Positions 1 through 8,235 of a DNA stretch of 41,061 bases are shown here, one piece after another. Location: positions 1-41,061 of the forward strand of contig NZ_BMEV01000026.1 in NCBI RefSeq assembly GCF_014637175.1. The letters are read 5' to 3'. The notes under the pieces were generated by a model, which saw only the letters and a program-made list of their open reading frames with translations, ran no database searches and was not told the DNA's origin. The number at the start of each line of letters is the position of its first letter. The stretch's first letter is position 1. Source of the stretch: Compostibacillus humi (lineage in GTDB: Bacteria > Bacillota > Bacilli > Bacillales > Amphibacillaceae). The position numbers were made by a program, and so were the translations under genes.

Positions 1-359
1 CCTCTTCCTTTACTAGTAGATTTTATCTTCTTCCCACTAGTATACTGATTTATCCAGTGACGTAAAACCGAATGAGATGAAATATTGAACTTTTCACAAG
101 TCGTTCTTAAACTACCTTCTCCATTTAAATAATATTCAACAGCTTCCCTTTTCAGCTCGCTGGAATACCCCTTCCATGCCCTCGAATCCTTTAAACCATC
201 GACCCCATCTGCTTTATACTTACGAACCCATAAGTTAATCGTCGTCCTGTCAACAGCGTATTCTTCAGCAATCCTGCTTACAGATGCGCTCCCCTCCATG
301 ACACGTAATACTACCTCTATCCTTTCATTTAAAGTATGTTTACTACTCCTTTTCGACAT
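1..359 (-). CDS. IS3-family transposase OrfA (helix-turn-helix), 3' truncated by window
   Basis: The gene reads on the minus strand from ATG at 359 and stays open to base 1, giving 119 residues. It begins MSKRSSKHTLNERIEVVLRV. Residues 10-50 form a helix-turn-helix (segment RIAEEYAVDRTTINLWVRKY). A second HTH-like repeat follows near residues 72-105 (LRTTCEKFNISSHSVLRHWI). This double helix-turn-helix layout is typical of the first ORF of IS150-group IS3 elements, which binds the ends and is joined to OrfB by frameshifting. The catalytic DDE part is expected beyond the window edge. Confidence 0.75.
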   Translation of the reverse strand, partial: MSKRSSKHTLNERIEVVLRVMEGSASVSRIAEEYAVDRTTINLWVRKYKADGVDGLKDSRAWKGYSSELKREAVEYYLNGEGSLRTTCEKFNISSHSVLRHWINQYTSGKKIKSTSKGR

Positions 360-429
360 AGAAAAAGCCCCCCATACAGTAATAGAGAATTTTTATTATT
401 TCTCTGTCTACTGTATTGGGAGCATATCA
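1..429 (-). mobile_element. IS3-family insertion sequence, partial (cut by window edge)
   Basis: The first 359 bases are the start of an IS3-family orfA gene on the minus strand. Upstream of it lies a non-coding end containing an imperfect inverted repeat (about 370-420; arms CCATACAGTA and TACTGTATTGG). The element probably ends at 429, where the plus strand reads ...GCATATCA, giving the TG...CA end usual for IS3 elements. The other end and orfB lie outside the window, so no target duplication can be checked. Confidence 0.7.
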
Positions 430-618
430 GTTATCGTAATGGCGTTTTTCCTCCTCTAATGACAAATGTTTGATTTTGCTCATTTCATTTATTGCTTCCC
501 TTTTGCAGTACCTTTTTCCTCTTCCTTTTTCCATGGCGGATCATATTTTTATGTATGTTCTGATTAATTTTATACGTTATATAAGGAATAAAAAATGCTA
601 AAAAGGTACAGAGCCATC

Positions 619-1437
619 CTAACGGGTCAGGGAGATATTTAAAGATGGAATCCCACATTTTAAATAGATTTTTCCTTCAAAATATAGAACTGCTTTCCCT
701 GCAATGTTTACTTTTCTTCCCATATCGGTGCAATAAAGGGTCCCCCCTCTTGCGGATAATTGCTTGGCAAGCAATTCTTTTTTATTTAGTTTCTCGCACC
801 AAAAGGGTACTAAAGTGCAATGGGCAGAACCTGTAACAGAATCTTCGGGAATGCCAATATTCGGCGCAAAAAAACGGGAGACAAAATCTGCATCTTTCCC
901 TGCTGATGTAACAATAACGCCACGGCTGTCCACTTTCTTAAGCACCTCAAAATTCGGCATTAAGGACCGAATATCCTCTTCTGTTTCAAATACAGCTAAA
1001 TAATCATCTGCTTTATATACTTCCAGCGGAATTTTTCCTAAACCTTTCGCCAGCACATCCGGACATTCCGTTTTCACCGCTTTCTTTGCGGGGAAGGTTA
1101 AAGTAAATAGGCCATTTTCTGCTGTAACGCTTAATACTCCGCTTCTCGTTTGGAACTCTATATTCCTTTGCCCGTGATTAATAAAATGATGAATAACAAA
1201 TGCCGCTGCCAGCGTTGCATGGCCGCATAAATCTACTTCTTCTGCCGGTGTAAACCAGCGTAATTCATACATGCCTTCTTTTTCTGCGAAAAAAGCTGTT
1301 TCCGATAAATTATTTTCACTGGCAATTTTTTGCATTGTGGCATCATCGAGCCACGTTTTCAGCGGAACAACCGCAGCCGGGTTTCCTTTAAAAAGCTGAT
1401 CTGTAAAGGCATCTACTTGATATATCGGCAATTGCAA
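619..1437 (-). CDS. PhzF-family isomerase/epimerase
   Basis: A 272-residue member of the PhzF (YddE-like) family, which has the diaminopimelate-epimerase fold and mostly carries out isomerisations of small carboxylated metabolites. Family signatures are GNPAAVV near residue 19, NNLSETAFF with the catalytic-type Glu46, DLCGHAT near 69-75, and EDSVTGSAH near 198-206. I chose the TTG start at 1437 because AGGAGG lies 7 bases upstream; an ATG 24 bases further upstream has no such site. It follows the tartrate-dehydrogenase-like gene after a terminator hairpin, so it may be read by leakage or from its own promoter (a TATAAT lies just upstream). The substrate is unknown; the position suggests a link to the amino-acid/ectoine operon, but that is inference. 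Confidence 0.85.
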   Translation of the reverse strand: MQLPIYQVDAFTDQLFKGNPAAVVPLKTWLDDATMQKIASENNLSETAFFAEKEGMYELRWFTPAEEVDLCGHATLAAAFVIHHFINHGQRNIEFQTRSGVLSVTAENGLFTLTFPAKKAVKTECPDVLAKGLGKIPLEVYKADDYLAVFETEEDIRSLMPNFEVLKKVDSRGVIVTSAGKDADFVSRFFAPNIGIPEDSVTGSAHCTLVPFWCEKLNKKELLAKQLSARGGTLYCTDMGRKVNIAGKAVLYFEGKIYLKCGIPSLNISLTR

Positions 1438-1510
1438 TGAAATTCCTCCTTCCGCTTCCATTATACAATGAAATGAATATTATTCTTTCGTTGTTCACCT
1501 TTCATTGAAA

Positions 1511-1543
1511 ATATAAAAAGGAGCTTACACGTCAAGCTCCTTT
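1511..1543 (-). terminator. Rho-independent terminator after the tartrate-dehydrogenase-like gene
   Basis: A perfect 10-bp stem (AAAGGAGCTT / AAGCTCCTTT, loop 7 nt) overlaps the stop codon of the minus-strand gene. On that strand it is followed by TTATATTTT. It separates the main operon from the PhzF gene. Confidence 0.7.
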
Positions 1544-2607
1544 GTTTGCATCAATAAATTTACAAAATAATCTCCCACTTCTTCTGTTGAAGCTTTTCCG
1601 CCTAAATCCGGCGTTAAATGTTCTTCATGATTGATAATTTCTTTGATCGTGCAAAATACCCGCTTCCCCCATTCTTCCAAACCAAAGAAATCCAGCATTT
1701 GACTTACGGACCAGATGGCTGCAAGGGGATTAGCAATTCCTTTCCCGGCTATATCCGGGGCAGAGCCATGAACCGGTTCAAACATGGAAGGATATGTTTT
1801 TTCCGGGTTAATATTCGCTCCTGTTGCCAGACCCATTCCGCCTGTAATTGCTGCACCGATATCGGTAACTATATCGCCAAACAAGTTGGACGTCACAACC
1901 ACTTCAAATCGCTCTGGCTGCTCCACAAAATATAAGCTTGCTGCATCAACAAGATAGGAATAAGTGTTTACATCAGGAAATTCCCTTCCTACTTCTTCGA
2001 ATACTTGATCCCAGAATACCATGGAATAATTGAGAGCGTTTCCTTTACTGATGCTCGTTAACGTTCTATTTGTCCGCCGTGCTTCCTCATAAGCATAGCG
2101 TATAATTCTTTCCGTCCCCTTCCTGGAAAAAACTCCGGTTTGCAGTACGACTTCTTCCGGCTTTCCTTTAAATAGCCATTCGCCGGCCCCAGCATATTCC
2201 CCTTCGCTATTTTCCCGAATGACGAGCATATCAATGTCTTTTTCTGTTTTATTTTTTAGCGGGGTAAGTTTTCGATGCAATAAGGTGACAGGCCGCAAAT
2301 TGACATACTGATCAAACCCCCGGCGGATTTTTATCAGTAATTCGCGTAATGAAATATGGTCTGGAACTCCCGGGTATCCAACCGCCCCTAAATAGATAGC
2401 ATCAAATTGTTTCAGCTGTTCCATTCCATCTTCATCCATCATCTTCCCGTGCTGCAAATAGTATTCGCATCCCCACGGAAACTCCTCGAAGGTAAAGGAT
2501 ACGCTGTCATCCATTTTTTCAATGGCTTTAAATACTTTTACCCCTTGAGCGACAACTTCCGGTCCAATTCCGTCTCCTGGAATTAGTGCAATATGAAAGG
2601 TTTTCAT
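1525..2607 (-). CDS. Tartrate/D-malate dehydrogenase-like (isopropylmalate dehydrogenase superfamily)
   Basis: A 360-residue NAD- and metal-dependent beta-decarboxylating dehydrogenase. Visible motifs are LIPGDGIGPE (8-17), RENSEGEYAGAGEW (about 131-144), and the metal-site segment LFGDIVTDIGAAITGG (about 243-258). Length and the RENSEGEY box fit the TTUC/YcsA/DmlA branch (tartrate dehydrogenase, D-malate dehydrogenase) better than LeuB. That branch oxidises D-malate or tartrate; tartrate dehydrogenases also act on oxaloglycolate and release glycerate. The start has AGGAGGAG immediately upstream. It lies 9 bp after the racemase gene in an operon of amino-acid enzymes. I infer it handles a hydroxylated C4 acid from hydroxyectoine. 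Confidence 0.8.
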   Translation of the reverse strand: MKTFHIALIPGDGIGPEVVAQGVKVFKAIEKMDDSVSFTFEEFPWGCEYYLQHGKMMDEDGMEQLKQFDAIYLGAVGYPGVPDHISLRELLIKIRRGFDQYVNLRPVTLLHRKLTPLKNKTEKDIDMLVIRENSEGEYAGAGEWLFKGKPEEVVLQTGVFSRKGTERIIRYAYEEARRTNRTLTSISKGNALNYSMVFWDQVFEEVGREFPDVNTYSYLVDAASLYFVEQPERFEVVVTSNLFGDIVTDIGAAITGGMGLATGANINPEKTYPSMFEPVHGSAPDIAGKGIANPLAAIWSVSQMLDFFGLEEWGKRVFCTIKEIINHEEHLTPDLGGKASTEEVGDYFVNLLMQTKELDV

Positions 2608-2616
2608 CTTCTCCTC

Positions 2617-3756
2617 CTAATTAAGTATGTATTTTCTTGGTATACGCTGCATAAGGCTTGCTAATACTTCATCTACATTGGAACCTATACTGTTCGCCAA
2701 TTCTCTTGCAGTTATCCTTTCTTTTCCTTGTGAACCGATTAAGATGACCTCATCGCCTTCTTTCGCTCCGATGATGTCGGTTATATTGACAAAGGTTTGA
2801 TCTAAGGCAATCGTTCCGATAATCGGTGCCCTTTTCCCATGAATCAAAACCTCTCCCCGATTGGACAAGCTTCTCTTAAATCCGTCTCCATGGCCAATCG
2901 GCAAAATTCCGATTTTTTCATTTTTGGCAGATACATATTTTCCCCCGTAACCGACCGGACTTCCTGGTGGGATATTTCTTATAAGCGTTAATTTGGTTTT
3001 TAAGGTCAGCACCGGCTGCAAAGGGAAAATCCTTTCTTGCCTTTCGTCCGGAGTGTATCCGAATAAGGCAATTCCCGGCCGGACCATATCCAAATACATA
3101 TCCGGTCTTTCCAGCGTAATCGTTGATGCTCCTGCATGTTTAAGGGGAAAGAAAAAACCGTTTGTTTCCAGGTTGTTTACAGTATCAATAAACAAATTGA
3201 ATTGGTCCTCTGTTCTTTTCCAGTCACCTTCATCGGCATGAGAAAAATGGGTATAGATCCCTTCCCATTCGATATGCGGCAAATGATAGTAAGCTTGAAA
3301 AAAAGATAATGCATCTTTTGGTTCTATCCCGAATCGGTTTAACCCAGTATTTAACTTCGCATGTACAATAACTTTCTTCCTTTGATTTCTTGCAGCATCA
3401 TCGAGGGCAATGACAAACGATGCTGTGCTTACGGAAGGAATGAAATCATATTTTACGATTAAATCTGCTTGTTCTATCGGTACGGAACTTAAAATATGAA
3501 TCGGTAATGTTATGCCTTGCTGGCGAAGATGAATTCCTTCTTGCACCGTTGTCACACCAAGCCGGTCTGCCCCAGCTTTTACTGCTTCCATTGCCATTTT
3601 TCCGGTTCCATGGCCATAGGCATTTGTTTTGATAACCGCAAGCAGCCGGCATTTCCCGATTTGGGATTTGATCTTTCGCACATTTTCCCGAAAGGAAGGG
3701 AGGTGGATTTCGGCAACAGTTGGATTATCTGTAACGATTCCTCTATTCACTATCAC
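2617..3756 (-). CDS. Alanine racemase-fold PLP enzyme (catabolic amino-acid racemase?)
   Basis: A 379-residue fold-type III PLP racemase. The PLP lysine lies in AVIKTNAYGHG (K43) and the second-base tyrosine in VGYGGKY (Y270). The C-terminal beta domain is complete (ALDQTFVNIT, GDEVILIG). The box usually reading CMDQ is ALDQ here and the Tyr box is diverged, so it may not be the housekeeping Alr. I chose the GTG at 3756 because GGAGG lies 8 bases upstream; the ATG at 3771 overlaps that site. It sits between a D-amino acid aminotransferase (39 bp upstream) and the tartrate-dehydrogenase-like gene, so I infer it converts an L-amino acid from ectoine or hydroxyectoine to the D form, or supplies D-alanine as amino carrier. 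Confidence 0.8.
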   Translation of the reverse strand: MIVNRGIVTDNPTVAEIHLPSFRENVRKIKSQIGKCRLLAVIKTNAYGHGTGKMAMEAVKAGADRLGVTTVQEGIHLRQQGITLPIHILSSVPIEQADLIVKYDFIPSVSTASFVIALDDAARNQRKKVIVHAKLNTGLNRFGIEPKDALSFFQAYYHLPHIEWEGIYTHFSHADEGDWKRTEDQFNLFIDTVNNLETNGFFFPLKHAGASTITLERPDMYLDMVRPGIALFGYTPDERQERIFPLQPVLTLKTKLTLIRNIPPGSPVGYGGKYVSAKNEKIGILPIGHGDGFKRSLSNRGEVLIHGKRAPIIGTIALDQTFVNITDIIGAKEGDEVILIGSQGKERITARELANSIGSNVDEVLASLMQRIPRKYILN

Positions 3757-3795
3757 AATCCCCACCTCCATAAATAAATTTGCTCTCAAACTAAA

Positions 3796-4638
3796 CTAGT
3801 TTTCAACAAGATGATGAATGGATGCCCGGAAATCCTGGAGTAAGGTTTCTGCAACTTTACCTCGTTTCCCATTGCCTATTATTCGTTCATTCACTTGAAT
3901 GATTGGAATAATATCTAACTTTGTTGCGGTAATGAACACTTCATCGGCCTGGAATAAATCATCCACTGTAAAAGTTTCTTCATGAACGGCAATTTTGTTT
4001 TTCCTGCAAATTTCCAAAACTTTTTGCCTTGTTATGCCATTTAAAATATAATTGTTTGCCGGATGGGTATAAACGGTTCCGTCCTTTACGATAAATACAT
4101 TGGAGGCGCTGCCTTCGGTAACAATATTTCCGCGGTGCATAATTGCTTCAACCGCTCCATTCTCTATCGCCTTTTGTTTTGCAAGCACATTTGGCAATAA
4201 ATTCAACGTTTTAATATCACAGCGGAGCCAGCGAATATCTTCCGTTAAAACCGCCTTTGCTCCCGACTCCTCTAATTCCGTCATAACTTCTTCTTCTTTT
4301 GTATAAGCAACGAGATTTGGTCTTGTATTCTCAGGAAATTGGTGCCACCTCTCTGCTGTGCCTCTTGTAACTTGCAAGTAAATAACCCCTTCATTTAATT
4401 CATTGACCTTTACTAATTCATTTAATTTTGCCTTTAAATTTTCTAAAGTATATGGCAGGGAAATTCGCAATTCCGATGCGCTGCGCTGGAGTCTTTGCAA
4501 ATGTTCATCCAATAAAAAGGTTCTTCCTTCATAAACACCGATTACTTCATAAATTCCATCACCAAACTGATAACCCCGATCCTCGATGTCAACGATATTC
4601 GTTCTCTCAATCATCGAGTCATTTAATAACATTTTCAT
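3796..4638 (-). CDS. dat: D-amino acid aminotransferase (class IV)
   Basis: A 280-residue fold-type IV aminotransferase of normal D-AAT length. Marks are RGYQFGDGIYEV (21-32), TRGTAERWHQFP (91-102; the Arg and His of this box bind the substrate carboxylate in D-AATs) and the PLP lysine in IKTLNLLPN (K143). D-AATs move amino groups between D-amino acids and 2-oxo acids (D-Ala + 2-oxoglutarate to pyruvate + D-Glu). The start ATG overlaps the stop of the upstream dehydratase by 4 bp, showing translational coupling. Pairing with a racemase gene points to D-amino acid turnover; in this operon a D-3-hydroxyaspartate-like substrate is an inference. Confidence 0.85.
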   Translation of the reverse strand: MKMLLNDSMIERTNIVDIEDRGYQFGDGIYEVIGVYEGRTFLLDEHLQRLQRSASELRISLPYTLENLKAKLNELVKVNELNEGVIYLQVTRGTAERWHQFPENTRPNLVAYTKEEEVMTELEESGAKAVLTEDIRWLRCDIKTLNLLPNVLAKQKAIENGAVEAIMHRGNIVTEGSASNVFIVKDGTVYTHPANNYILNGITRQKVLEICRKNKIAVHEETFTVDDLFQADEVFITATKLDIIPIIQVNERIIGNGKRGKVAETLLQDFRASIHHLVEN

Positions 4639-5657
4639 CCTAAGCTTCCCCCTTGAAACTGCGAAGGTTCATTATTCCCCGAAGCAATTGCATACTCCTT
4701 TTTTAAGTTATAAACTGTCTGCGGATCAACACTGGCCCCGCTAATAATAATGACAATATTTTCCCCTAATTCAGAAAACCTTTCAGACAATAAGGCGCCA
4801 ATCCCGCCGGCAGCCGCTCCTTCAATAATCATTCGGTGATGGTCCAGCATAAACAGCATCCCGGCGGCAAATTCATTTTCTTTTAACAGAATAATGTCAT
4901 CCACATACCGCTGTACAAGTTGAAAAGTATATTGGTTGTTCATGCCAATTCCGCCGAGCAAGCTGTCTGCTAGGGTATCCTGTTCCTCTACGGTAACGAT
5001 TTTTTGTGCTTGGATGCTTTCATACATTGCCGCACCCTTTTCCGTCGATAATCCGTATACTTTTATGTCTGGATTCGTCTGCTTAAATACAACCCCAAGT
5101 CCTGATGCAAGCCCTCCCCCCGATAAACCAGTCAACACGGTATCGGTTTCCGGCAGCTGTTCTAAAATTTCTAAGGCGATTGTCCCTTGCCCGGCAATGA
5201 CATCCGCATCATCAAAAGGATGAATGACGGCTAAACCTTCTTCCTCCTGTAATTGATAGCTGCGCTTTTCGGCATCGTCTTGCGACATCCCGACGATCTC
5301 TACCGTTGCTCCTAAACGCGTTAATGCATCGACTTTTGCCTGCGGGACCCGATTGGAAATACAAATAACTGCTTTTATACCTAATCGTTTGGCGACATAG
5401 GCAACACTCCTGCCAAAATTTCCGGTAGAAAAAGTGGTGATTCCCCTATTCTTTTCCTCCTCAGTTAAACTTAAAATTTTATTCGCCGCACCTCTAATTT
5501 TGAAAGAGTTTGTCGTATTTAAATTTTCCAGCTTTAAATAAACGTTTCTCCTTGCAGCTTCTGATAATTCCTCCGAATAGATTAGCGGTGTCTTCCTAGC
5601 GATGGAATCAATCCGTTTTCGTGCTTTCCAAACTTGTTGGACTGTGATGCTGCGCAA
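4635..5657 (-). CDS. eutB: EutB-type PLP dehydratase (hydroxyectoine utilization; threonine dehydratase family)
   Basis: A 340-residue fold-type II PLP enzyme. The PLP lysine is in NSFKIRGAANK (K53) and the phosphate loop is LSGGGLASG (178-186). It lacks the C-terminal ACT domain of biosynthetic IlvA. The segments STGNFGRSVAYVAK, PFDDADVIAGQGTI and LADSLLGGIG resemble EutB of hydroxyectoine clusters more than ordinary TdcB. Threonine-dehydratase-like enzymes remove water and ammonia from beta-hydroxy amino acids; 3-hydroxyaspartate would give oxaloacetate. The start is TTG at 5657, close behind a GGGGGGGAG run, and lies inside the preceding M20 gene (76 bp overlap). EutA and EutC, the usual partners, are not in this window. 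Confidence 0.75.
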   Translation of the reverse strand: MRSITVQQVWKARKRIDSIARKTPLIYSEELSEAARRNVYLKLENLNTTNSFKIRGAANKILSLTEEEKNRGITTFSTGNFGRSVAYVAKRLGIKAVICISNRVPQAKVDALTRLGATVEIVGMSQDDAEKRSYQLQEEEGLAVIHPFDDADVIAGQGTIALEILEQLPETDTVLTGLSGGGLASGLGVVFKQTNPDIKVYGLSTEKGAAMYESIQAQKIVTVEEQDTLADSLLGGIGMNNQYTFQLVQRYVDDIILLKENEFAAGMLFMLDHHRMIIEGAAAGGIGALLSERFSELGENIVIIISGASVDPQTVYNLKKEYAIASGNNEPSQFQGGSLG

Positions 5658-6871
5658 CCAACTCCCCCCCTATTTTCCGCATTTTTCCGTGTTAAAAAGC
5701 GAATCGCCGTCTCAGCAAAGATTGCTGCCCCGAGGGGTAGCACCCGTTCATCAATATTAAAGTGAGGCGTATGCAAATTTCGCACCTTATCGTCCATTAG
5801 GGAACACCCAAGGAAAAACATTGCCCCAGGCTTCTTTCTCGTCATATGGGCAAAATCTTCACCGCCCAGACCAAAAGGTTTATCGGTTATGTCAATGTCG
5901 GGCTGGAGCGAATGAATAACCTCTTTTAACAAACGGTTTATTTCCGGATCGTTGTATAAGGCTGGATCTTCCTGGATAAATTGAAGATCATATTCTCCTC
6001 CGAAGTTTTTTACGATTGAAAAAGCGTTCTCCACTTCCGAAAACAATTTTTTCCTTACTTCCGGCTTAAAGCTTCTGATTGTCCCTTCAATGTTGACTGA
6101 AGATGGGATGACATTGCTTGTAGCGCCTGACTGAATTTTCCCGACACTGACTACACCAGCATCTAACGGTGAAAGACGTCTTCCTGTTAAACTGTAAATA
6201 TGCTGCAGCACTAGGCTGAGCATATAAATCGGATCGGTCCCTAAATGCGGATACGCACCATGGCCGCCGGACGCTTTAATTTCTCCGCGGAATACGTCGA
6301 CGTTGGACATGGAATACCCGTCATGAATCCATACTTCTCCATAGGGACTTTCCGGATTCATGTGCAGTGCAATTACTCCGTCGCTATCATCTAAGACACC
6401 GGCGCGAACCATATAAGCCGCACCGCTTAAACCGTGTTCATCCACGTGTTCTTCCGCTGGCTGAAAAAGAAATTTAACCGTTCCCTGGATTTGGTTTTGC
6501 TCAAAATATTCACTTAAAAGATGAACAGCTCCAAGCAAAATTGCGGTATGGGCATCATGGCCACAGGCGTGCATGACACCCGGAACTATTGATTTATAAT
6601 CTACTTCATTTTCTTCTTGGATTGGCAGCGCATCCATATCTGCCCGGATGGCAAATACAGGACCGTTACCTGCATGGATAGAAGCAACGATTGCCGTTGG
6701 ATATCCGACACCTTTTTCCACTTTCACATTTTTATAGTTTCGCAAAATACTTTCGACATATTTCGCCGTCTCCGCTTCCTGAAAACTCAGTTCAGGATGC
6801 ATATGCAAATGCCGGCGCCATTCTTTCAACTTTTCTTGAATCGTTAATGCCTTTGCAAGCAATCCTTCCAC
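5582..6871 (-). CDS. M20 amidohydrolase, probable N-acetyl-diaminobutyrate deacetylase
   Basis: A 429-residue M20 metallo-deacylase. Metal ligands are visible in HACGHD (101-106; C103, H105), PAEE (139-141... E140, E141 with the general base) and ALH (H170). The lid domain spans about 190-310. M20 enzymes of this subtype remove acyl groups from amino acids. With an ectoine hydrolase in the same island, the likely substrate is N-acetyl-L-2,4-diaminobutyrate (its DoeB2-type role) or the hydroxy form; that is inferred from context. The C-terminal 30 residues after FLTRKN run past the usual family end and overlap the next gene by 76 bp across a seven-G run. It starts 3 bp after ridA with AGGAGG nearby. 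Confidence 0.75.
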   Translation of the reverse strand: MEGLLAKALTIQEKLKEWRRHLHMHPELSFQEAETAKYVESILRNYKNVKVEKGVGYPTAIVASIHAGNGPVFAIRADMDALPIQEENEVDYKSIVPGVMHACGHDAHTAILLGAVHLLSEYFEQNQIQGTVKFLFQPAEEHVDEHGLSGAAYMVRAGVLDDSDGVIALHMNPESPYGEVWIHDGYSMSNVDVFRGEIKASGGHGAYPHLGTDPIYMLSLVLQHIYSLTGRRLSPLDAGVVSVGKIQSGATSNVIPSSVNIEGTIRSFKPEVRKKLFSEVENAFSIVKNFGGEYDLQFIQEDPALYNDPEINRLLKEVIHSLQPDIDITDKPFGLGGEDFAHMTRKKPGAMFFLGCSLMDDKVRNLHTPHFNIDERVLPLGAAIFAETAIRFLTRKNAENRGGVGCAASQSNKFGKHENGLIPSLGRHR

Positions 6872-6874
6872 CTC

Positions 6875-7261
6875 CTAGGATGGAATATAAGCGATGGCAC
6901 TAATTTCTACATCCGTCTCCATGAGCTGGCTGCCAACAGTAATCCTGGCCGGTTTGGCATCGACATCCCGGAAATACTCTGCATAAGCGGAATTAAATGC
7001 CTTCACGTTTTCTTCGCTTAAATCCGCAAGATGTGCCGTAACATAAACGATATTTTCCAATGTAGCCCCTGCAGCTTTTAATATATTTTCGATATTTTTC
7101 AGACATGCTTCCGTCTGTTCCTCCAATGTTTCTCCGGCGATTTCCCCATTCGGATGAACCCCATCCTGCCCTGAGACAAAGACAAACGGTCCCATTTTAA
7201 TCCCTTGGGAATATGGACCCGTAGCCTCCGGTGCCAGATTCGTAACAATTTTTTCTTTCAT
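6875..7261 (-). CDS. ridA: RidA-family imine/enamine deaminase
   Basis: A 128-residue RidA (YjgF/YER057c/UK114) protein of standard length. The start region reads ATGPYSQGI, the substrate-binding arginine is in PARITVG (about R106) and the end is VEISAIAY. RidA hydrolyses reactive 2-aminoacrylate-type enamines/imines released by PLP dehydratases. Its place two genes before the EutB-type dehydratase fits detoxifying or speeding up release of the dehydration product. I use the ATG at 7261, with AAAGGAG 8 bases upstream; the GTG one codon earlier is less well spaced. A TATAAT-like box about 25-30 bases upstream could give a promoter separate from the regulator gene. Confidence 0.9.
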   Translation of the reverse strand: MKEKIVTNLAPEATGPYSQGIKMGPFVFVSGQDGVHPNGEIAGETLEEQTEACLKNIENILKAAGATLENIVYVTAHLADLSEENVKAFNSAYAEYFRDVDAKPARITVGSQLMETDVEISAIAYIPS

Positions 7262-7363
7262 CACAAATTCTCCTTTCGTAATATTTAAATTATATAGATT
7301 TTGAGATTGCTAACATGTGATGATGTCTGACTCCGGTGTTAACTTGACGGAAAACCAGCAAAT

Positions 7364-8035
7364 TTACTGGAATTCCTCGTCATCGGGCAAATGCAATACC
7401 CTTTCTTCCACATATTCAATATGATTTTCCAGCTGTTTTTTCACAAGCTCCCGATCTTTTTGCAGTAAAATGTCATAGAGATCCTTATGTTCCCTATAAT
7501 AAGACGTCGGACTGGAATAATACTGATCCAAATGGGCCATATATACCCGAACTTGGGTTTGAATCGATTCATATATTTTTATAATTCGCGAATTGCCGCA
7601 TAATTGAATTACGTATTGATGGAAAGACATATCTAATTCAACTAACGTGTTCCAGTCATTATCTTTCGCTGCTTGTTCCATCTGAAAAAGAATATGCTGC
7701 AAATCTTCATAATGATTTTTTTGCAAATGATCCAAAGCATTGAGGAAAGCTTTTACTTCGATTAACTTTCGCACTTCCGTCAGCTCTTTTAAATCTTTAT
7801 TCGTAAACTTGGCGACGAATGTCCCTTTTCGCGCTTTGCTAATGACGAGCTCTTCCTGTTCCAGTATTCTTAAAGCTTCCCGTATCGTACTTCGGCTCAC
7901 ATCAAACCGAACGGCTAAATCCGTTTCAATCAGGCGGCTGCCAAATTTTATTTTCCTTTGATAAATATCTTCTTTTAACTTATCGGCAATTAGCTCTCCC
8001 AACGGTTTTATTAATAATTGATCATTATCGTTCAA
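7364..8035 (-). CDS. GntR-family (FadR subgroup) regulator of the ectoine island
   Basis: A 223-residue regulator with an N-terminal winged helix (about 10-75; FDVSRSTIREALRILEQEEL is the recognition region, followed by the KARKGTFV wing) and an all-helical FCD ligand domain (about 80-215, with His-rich metal/ligand helices such as SFHQYVIQL). FadR-type repressors dimerise, bind short palindromes and are released by carboxylated metabolites. It starts at TTG (AAAGGAG 9 bases upstream). A 13-bp perfect inverted repeat lies 22 bases before the gene and related sites occur at three other promoters here, so I infer autoregulation plus control of the island. Proteobacterial ectoine clusters use the MocR-type EnuR instead, with an aminotransferase domain that is absent here. 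Confidence 0.85.
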   Translation of the reverse strand: MNDNDQLLIKPLGELIADKLKEDIYQRKIKFGSRLIETDLAVRFDVSRSTIREALRILEQEELVISKARKGTFVAKFTNKDLKELTEVRKLIEVKAFLNALDHLQKNHYEDLQHILFQMEQAAKDNDWNTLVELDMSFHQYVIQLCGNSRIIKIYESIQTQVRVYMAHLDQYYSSPTSYYREHKDLYDILLQKDRELVKKQLENHIEYVEERVLHLPDDEEFQ

Positions 8036-8056
8036 CTTGTGACACTCCTTTACTAT

Positions 8057-8085
8057 AGTTAGTTGTCGACAATCGACAACTAACT
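8057..8085. promoter_or_regulatory. Operator site 1: TGTCG-N5-CGACA within a 13-bp inverted repeat
   Basis: The arms AGTTAGTTGTCGA and TCGACAACTAACT pair perfectly around a CAA centre. The core TGTCGACAATCGACA is at 8064-8078. It begins about 8 bases downstream of the -10 box of the regulator gene, where a bound dimer would block transcription. It is the best of four related sites in the island. Confidence 0.8.
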
Positions 8086-8092
8086 TATCCTT

Positions 8093-8121
8093 ATTTTAAT
8101 TAATGTTATTTTAATTGTCAA
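8093..8121 (-). promoter_or_regulatory. Sigma-A-type promoter of the GntR operon
   Basis: On the minus strand TTGACA (8116-8121) is followed after 17 bases by TAAAAT (8093-8098). Operator site 1 follows directly. This drives the regulator and probably the ridA-to-tartrate-dehydrogenase genes. Confidence 0.65.
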
Positions 8122-8155
8122 TAACTAATGAATTATCTAAAATTTATAATTTTTC

Positions 8156-8184
8156 TTGACTTCCTTTTTATTAATCGTTATGTT
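8156..8184 (+). promoter_or_regulatory. Sigma-A-type promoter of the D-2-hydroxyacid dehydrogenase gene
   Basis: TTGACT (8156-8161) is followed after 17 bases by TATGTT (8179-8184). The operator at 8196-8210 lies immediately downstream, the same geometry as at the other three promoters. Confidence 0.55.
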
Positions 8185-8195
8185 TAATGTAAAAC

Positions 8196-8210
8196 AGTCG
8201 ACTGCCGACA
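8196..8210. promoter_or_regulatory. Operator site 2: AGTCG-N5-CGACA
   Basis: The site reads AGTCGACTGCCGACA, matching the TGTCG-N5-CGACA element with one change in the left arm. It lies between the predicted transcription start and the ribosome binding site of the dehydrogenase gene. Confidence 0.65.
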
Positions 8211-8235
8211 ATATCTTTAGAATGGAGGAGAAATG

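Noticed and set aside
427-534. A 35-codon minus-strand frame (MEKGRGKRYCKREAINEM...) whose stop is supplied by the IS end
   Set aside because: There is no ribosome binding site and no recognisable family. It could be a gene cut by the IS, but the evidence is too weak to list; I see nothing else in 430-618.
2617-3756. Housekeeping alanine racemase for cell wall synthesis
   Set aside because: Its place inside a regulated catabolic operon and the diverged Tyr and DQ boxes argue for a specialised role, though D-alanine supply cannot be excluded.
7364-8035. EnuR orthologue as ectoine regulator
   Set aside because: The protein is only 223 residues with an FCD domain and has no aminotransferase-like domain, so it is FadR-type, not MocR-type.
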